NCBI RefSeq assembly: GCF_040530035.1
Contig: NZ_JBEWCD010000004.1
Span: forward strand, 186,001-250,000
Direction: 5' to 3'
DNA length: 64,000 nt
From: Roseibium sp. HPY-6
Lineage (GTDB): Bacteria; Pseudomonadota; Alphaproteobacteria; Rhizobiales; Stappiaceae
Shown here: positions 62,155 to 64,000 of the stretch, piece after piece
Position numbering within the stretch: the stretch's first letter is position 1
Layout of the letters: each line of letters begins with the position of its first letter
Translations under genes and position numbers: made by a program
The notes under the pieces: model-generated
Databases searched by the model: none
What the model was told of the DNA's origin: nothing
Seen by the model: only the letters and a program-made list of their open reading frames with translations

Positions 62155-62661
62155 ATGAATGCAATTGATATCACCTACGACATTGATCCAGCGCTCTATC
62201 GACGCGCGGTAACGCAGCCTCTCAAGGCCCGCAATCGCACAGTGACGGTGGCGCGCAACCTTCTTGCGACAGCCTGCGCGTGCGGCGTTTTAGTGGCACT
62301 TAACTTCTTATTGTTCGATGGCGTGTCGATTGTGCCTCTGAGTGTCGGGTTTACACTCGGAGCAAGTATTGTTTTCGTAACCTGGTGGAAACAACACCGC
62401 ACATTGGTCAAGATCCACGAACAATACAGTGAAAGCGGCGGAACTTCTCGTTTCACTGCAGATTCCACGGGGATCGTGGTTGAGCGCCCCGGCATCGAGA
62501 GCCGTATCGCATGGTCTCTAGTGCGTGATGTGCGCCGTATCGAAGGTGCCGTTTTGATCGAATTGCCAACCGCACGCGTGATCTTACCGGAGACTGCTTT
62601 GAAGGACAGAGACAGCGCGGATCTTGTATCGCAGTTAAATGCGTGGAAGGGTTCAAATTAA
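62155..62661 (+). CDS. YcxB-like membrane protein
   Basis: A 168-residue protein with a short cytoplasmic N-terminus, two membrane helices (NLLATACACGVLVALNFLLF and SIVPLSVGFTLGASIVFVTWW) and a C-terminal soluble domain. The latter has the YcxB-like pattern: GIVVERPGIESRIAWSLVRD, LIELPTARVILPETAL. Function is unknown. The start is uncertain since no good ribosome site is seen; ATG 62155 keeps the family layout. It lies between a DUF736 gene and a copy of that gene's 3' end, as if inserted. Confidence 0.65.
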   Translation: MNAIDITYDIDPALYRRAVTQPLKARNRTVTVARNLLATACACGVLVALNFLLFDGVSIVPLSVGFTLGASIVFVTWWKQHRTLVKIHEQYSESGGTSRFTADSTGIVVERPGIESRIAWSLVRDVRRIEGAVLIELPTARVILPETALKDRDSADLVSQLNAWKGSN

Positions 62662-62666
62662 TCTAT

Positions 62667-62757
62667 CCTGGCCAGGATCATGGCAGTCTGCAGGCGGTTA
62701 TTCCGAACGACCATCTGAACAGCGATCGCCGGGGTTGATCCCCGGCGAAAGCCCGTT
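62667..62757 (+). pseudogene. Duplicated 3' end of the DUF736 gene
   Basis: It encodes YPGQDHGSLQAVIPNDHLNS and DRRG before TGA, matching the end of the gene at 61636-61983, including the CGCCGGGG/CCCCGGCG hairpin after the stop. The 5' part is absent. Together with the intact gene it forms direct repeats around the YcxB-like gene. A further hairpin (CCCCCGCAT/ATGCGGGGG, 62773-62800) follows. Confidence 0.75.
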
Positions 62758-62809
62758 GTGAGCGCATGAAGCCCCCCGCATTCCGGAAGGGATGCGGGGG
62801 TTGCTCTTG

Positions 62810-63013
62810 TCAGCCGGTTTTGGCGTCTTTCGTGTTGTCATTGTCGGATTTTAGTGGAACGCTCACTCCGAAGCGAATGCTGAACAGTGGCGGCAGTCCG
62901 AGTGCTACGCTGATGCTTAACTGACCGTTGGTGCGGCCTTTCTTCAGCAGCTTGCCGAAATAAGCGTAGGCGTTGCGGCTGGTGCGTTTCAGGTAAGAAA
63001 AGATCTTTTTCAT
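62810..63013 (-). CDS. Small basic hypothetical protein (67 aa)
   Basis: ATG 63013 follows GGAG by 6 bases. The N-terminal half is strongly basic (KKIFSYLKRTSRNAYAYFGK, LLKKGRTNG), followed by SISVALGLPPLFSIRFGVSV, a less polar beta-like segment. It could be membrane-associated. No family was recognised. Confidence 0.5.
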   Translation of the reverse strand: MKKIFSYLKRTSRNAYAYFGKLLKKGRTNGQLSISVALGLPPLFSIRFGVSVPLKSDNDNTKDAKTG

Positions 63014-63410
63014 GGGTGTCTCCGTTTTGTTGAATTTGCCTGATTGCAAAGCAACGAGACGCGGCGGACAGCGGACATATGCACCGCTTGCGGCCGCAAC
63101 GAAGTGGAGGACCCTTCAGGGTTGCAGATATCCGCGAGCCGCGTACGTTCGCGCCGCAAATCATCAAAGTCTTCAACAAACGAGATGCCTGAAAGTCTTC
63201 TCCCTGGAACGCACCAGACGGAACGACCGCTTCCGCTTGGCAAGCTGCTGAAGAAAGGCTGCGGGCCCAAACGCATCGGCTCATATTGATCTGACTGCCG
63301 CCACTGTTCGGTATTCACGGGCACGGCGTCTTGAGCTTCTTGCATCAATGACACGAACAGCCAAAACCGGCTGATAAGAGCAGGCCACCCTCCGGGTGCT
63401 CTTCTTCATG
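63014..63410. other. Intergenic region without a supported gene
   Basis: Open frames exist on both strands but have no family resemblance or ribosome site. It separates the small basic protein from the second copy of the structured element. Confidence 0.35.
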
Positions 63411-63509
63411 CGTGGGGGTGGGAAGTATTGAGGGGTGGGGCCGTTTGGGGCGCCCTTGATCCGTTTTTCAGGCGTTCGATGCGCCTGAAAAACGGCCGCG
63501 GCTTGGCGA
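63411..63509. repeat. Structured GC-rich element, copy 2
   Basis: Counterpart of 54631-54730. Its centre is a perfect 14-base stem, CCGTTTTTCAGGCG (63461-63474) with its complement (63482-63495) and loop TTCGATG. It is flanked by GGGGCGCCC on the left and CGGCTTGGCGA on the right as in copy 1. Confidence 0.6.
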
Positions 63510-63556
63510 TTTCCGAAAGATGTTTTGTGTTGTCCGTAGGTTGTGAGCAAGCCTGC

Positions 63557-63790
63557 TTAGGACGAACGGTAGTCACGCCTCAATAGTTCAAACTTGGCAA
63601 TAAGGTCGTCGATAAGCTCAAGTTCTTCTGGCGTCAGCTCAAACTTTAGACCGGCAAAAACCGTTTCGACGCCATTAATTCGGATTTGTTCGCTTTCGCT
63701 CAAGGGCTTTTCGAGCGTTATGAAAAACCTATACCCTTCAATAAGTTCGTGCAGGACTTCTCTAACGTCCCGAACGGGTTGCATATTCAT
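63557..63790 (-). CDS. Small hypothetical protein (77 aa)
   Basis: GGAGGA lies 8 bases before the ATG at 63790. The product is acidic and helical (VREVLHELIEGYRFFITLEK, ELTPEELELIDDLIAKFELL) and has no signal peptide. No family was recognised. It is divergent from a promoter-like sequence at 63856. Confidence 0.6.
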   Translation of the reverse strand: MNMQPVRDVREVLHELIEGYRFFITLEKPLSESEQIRINGVETVFAGLKFELTPEELELIDDLIAKFELLRRDYRSS

Positions 63791-63855
63791 TGGCCAATTC
63801 CTCCATATATCGGCCTCACGATTCTAGGGATTGCGAGCCGGTATGCTTTGCAAAC

Positions 63856-63884
63856 TTGGCGATTTCGGGAAAATGTCTTATATT
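63856..63884 (+). promoter_or_regulatory. Sigma-70-type promoter
   Basis: TTGGCG, a 17-base spacer and TATATT. A transcript would start near 63891 and meet a strong terminator at 63944-63982. Confidence 0.45.
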
Positions 63885-63890
63885 AGGTTC

Positions 63891-63982
63891 CGGAGTGGGA
63901 TGGCAGGTTTCCCCGCCACCCCGTTTCCTTACACTATGAATTGGACCCGTATTCGCACTGTCCAGGTGGTACGGGTCTTTTT
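63891..63982 (+). ncRNA. Candidate small RNA near the window end
   Basis: It begins just after a sigma-70-like promoter and ends in GACCCGTA (63944-63951) pairing with TACGGGTC (63970-63977) followed by five T. No open frame of note lies between. The loop contains GCACTG, as do the loops of the two candidates at 58.2 and 61.2 kb. It might instead be the attenuated leader of a gene beyond the window. Confidence 0.4.
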
Positions 63983-64000
63983 CATTGTAAGGGAAACGCT

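Noticed and set aside
63010..63354. A 114-codon minus-strand frame between the small basic protein and the structured element
   Set aside because: Atypical composition, overlaps a supported start with a good ribosome site, and competing frames of similar length exist on both strands.

Overview
The window looks like an accessory replicon (a large plasmid) or an integrated mobile region from an alphaproteobacterium, probably a marine-type Hyphomicrobiales/Rhodobacterales relative. The reasons are the VirC/VirD-type DNA-processing genes, the DUF736/DUF932/ParB-like plasmid housekeeping genes, the T1SS-type RTX protein and the density of decayed insertion sequences. No replication initiator, rRNA or tRNA was recognised, and no CRISPR array is visible. 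The species is an inference.

Layout. 1-3.4 kb: end of a methyl-accepting chemotaxis protein, a class III nucleotide cyclase and a 59-residue small protein. 3.4-13.8 kb: an IS graveyard (IS66, two ISNCY/IS1202-like remnants, IS30) carrying a large RTX Ca-binding protein, a GrpB-family protein, a lipoprotein and an APH-fold kinase. 14.1-18.1 kb: an AraC regulator with a decaying catabolic set (hydrolase stub, two SDRs of which one is frameshifted, and a SnoaL-like protein). 18.9-22.6 kb: GNAT, an unknown protein and a sigma-54 activator. 22.7-31.5 kb: a complete group-5 soluble di-iron monooxygenase operon of the propane/acetone type (mimABCD order) with amidohydrolase, DUF59 protein, dedicated GroEL-like chaperonin and SDR. 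A sigma-54 promoter and an upstream dyad lie in front of it, so the AcoR-type activator at 20.5 kb is its likely switch. 32.1-35.0 kb: uncharacterised genes, including a WD40 protein with three small partners.

35.5-43.1 kb: sulfatase, IS3 and IS5 remnants around a TupA-like ATP-grasp gene, a TetR/periplasmic NTF2-like pair, and an XRE-cupin regulator divergent from a ThDP enzyme. 43.3-49.8 kb: the most striking block, virD4-virD2-virD1 divergent from virC1-virC2, with an oriT whose nick core is identical to the first 11 bases of an Agrobacterium T-DNA border and a TGT-rich, overdrive-like tract beside virC1. 49.8-54.1 kb: DUF736 protein, a Fic/zeta-like protein with a VbhA-type antitoxin, TrbM-like and other exported proteins, and an EF-hand protein. 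54.2-64 kb: truncated PAPS-reductase-like gene, large ParB-like protein, DUF932 protein, DUF600-like protein, a TetR/SnoaL pair, a Sel1 protein, a second DUF736 gene with a partial duplicate, a YcxB-like protein, small hypotheticals, a duplicated structured element and possible small RNAs.

The DNA-transfer genes could let the replicon move, but no virB mating-pore genes are in the window. The alkane monooxygenase block and the steroid/terpenoid-like SDR block are metabolic cargo. The Fic/VbhA pair and the DUF600-like protein look like competition or maintenance functions.
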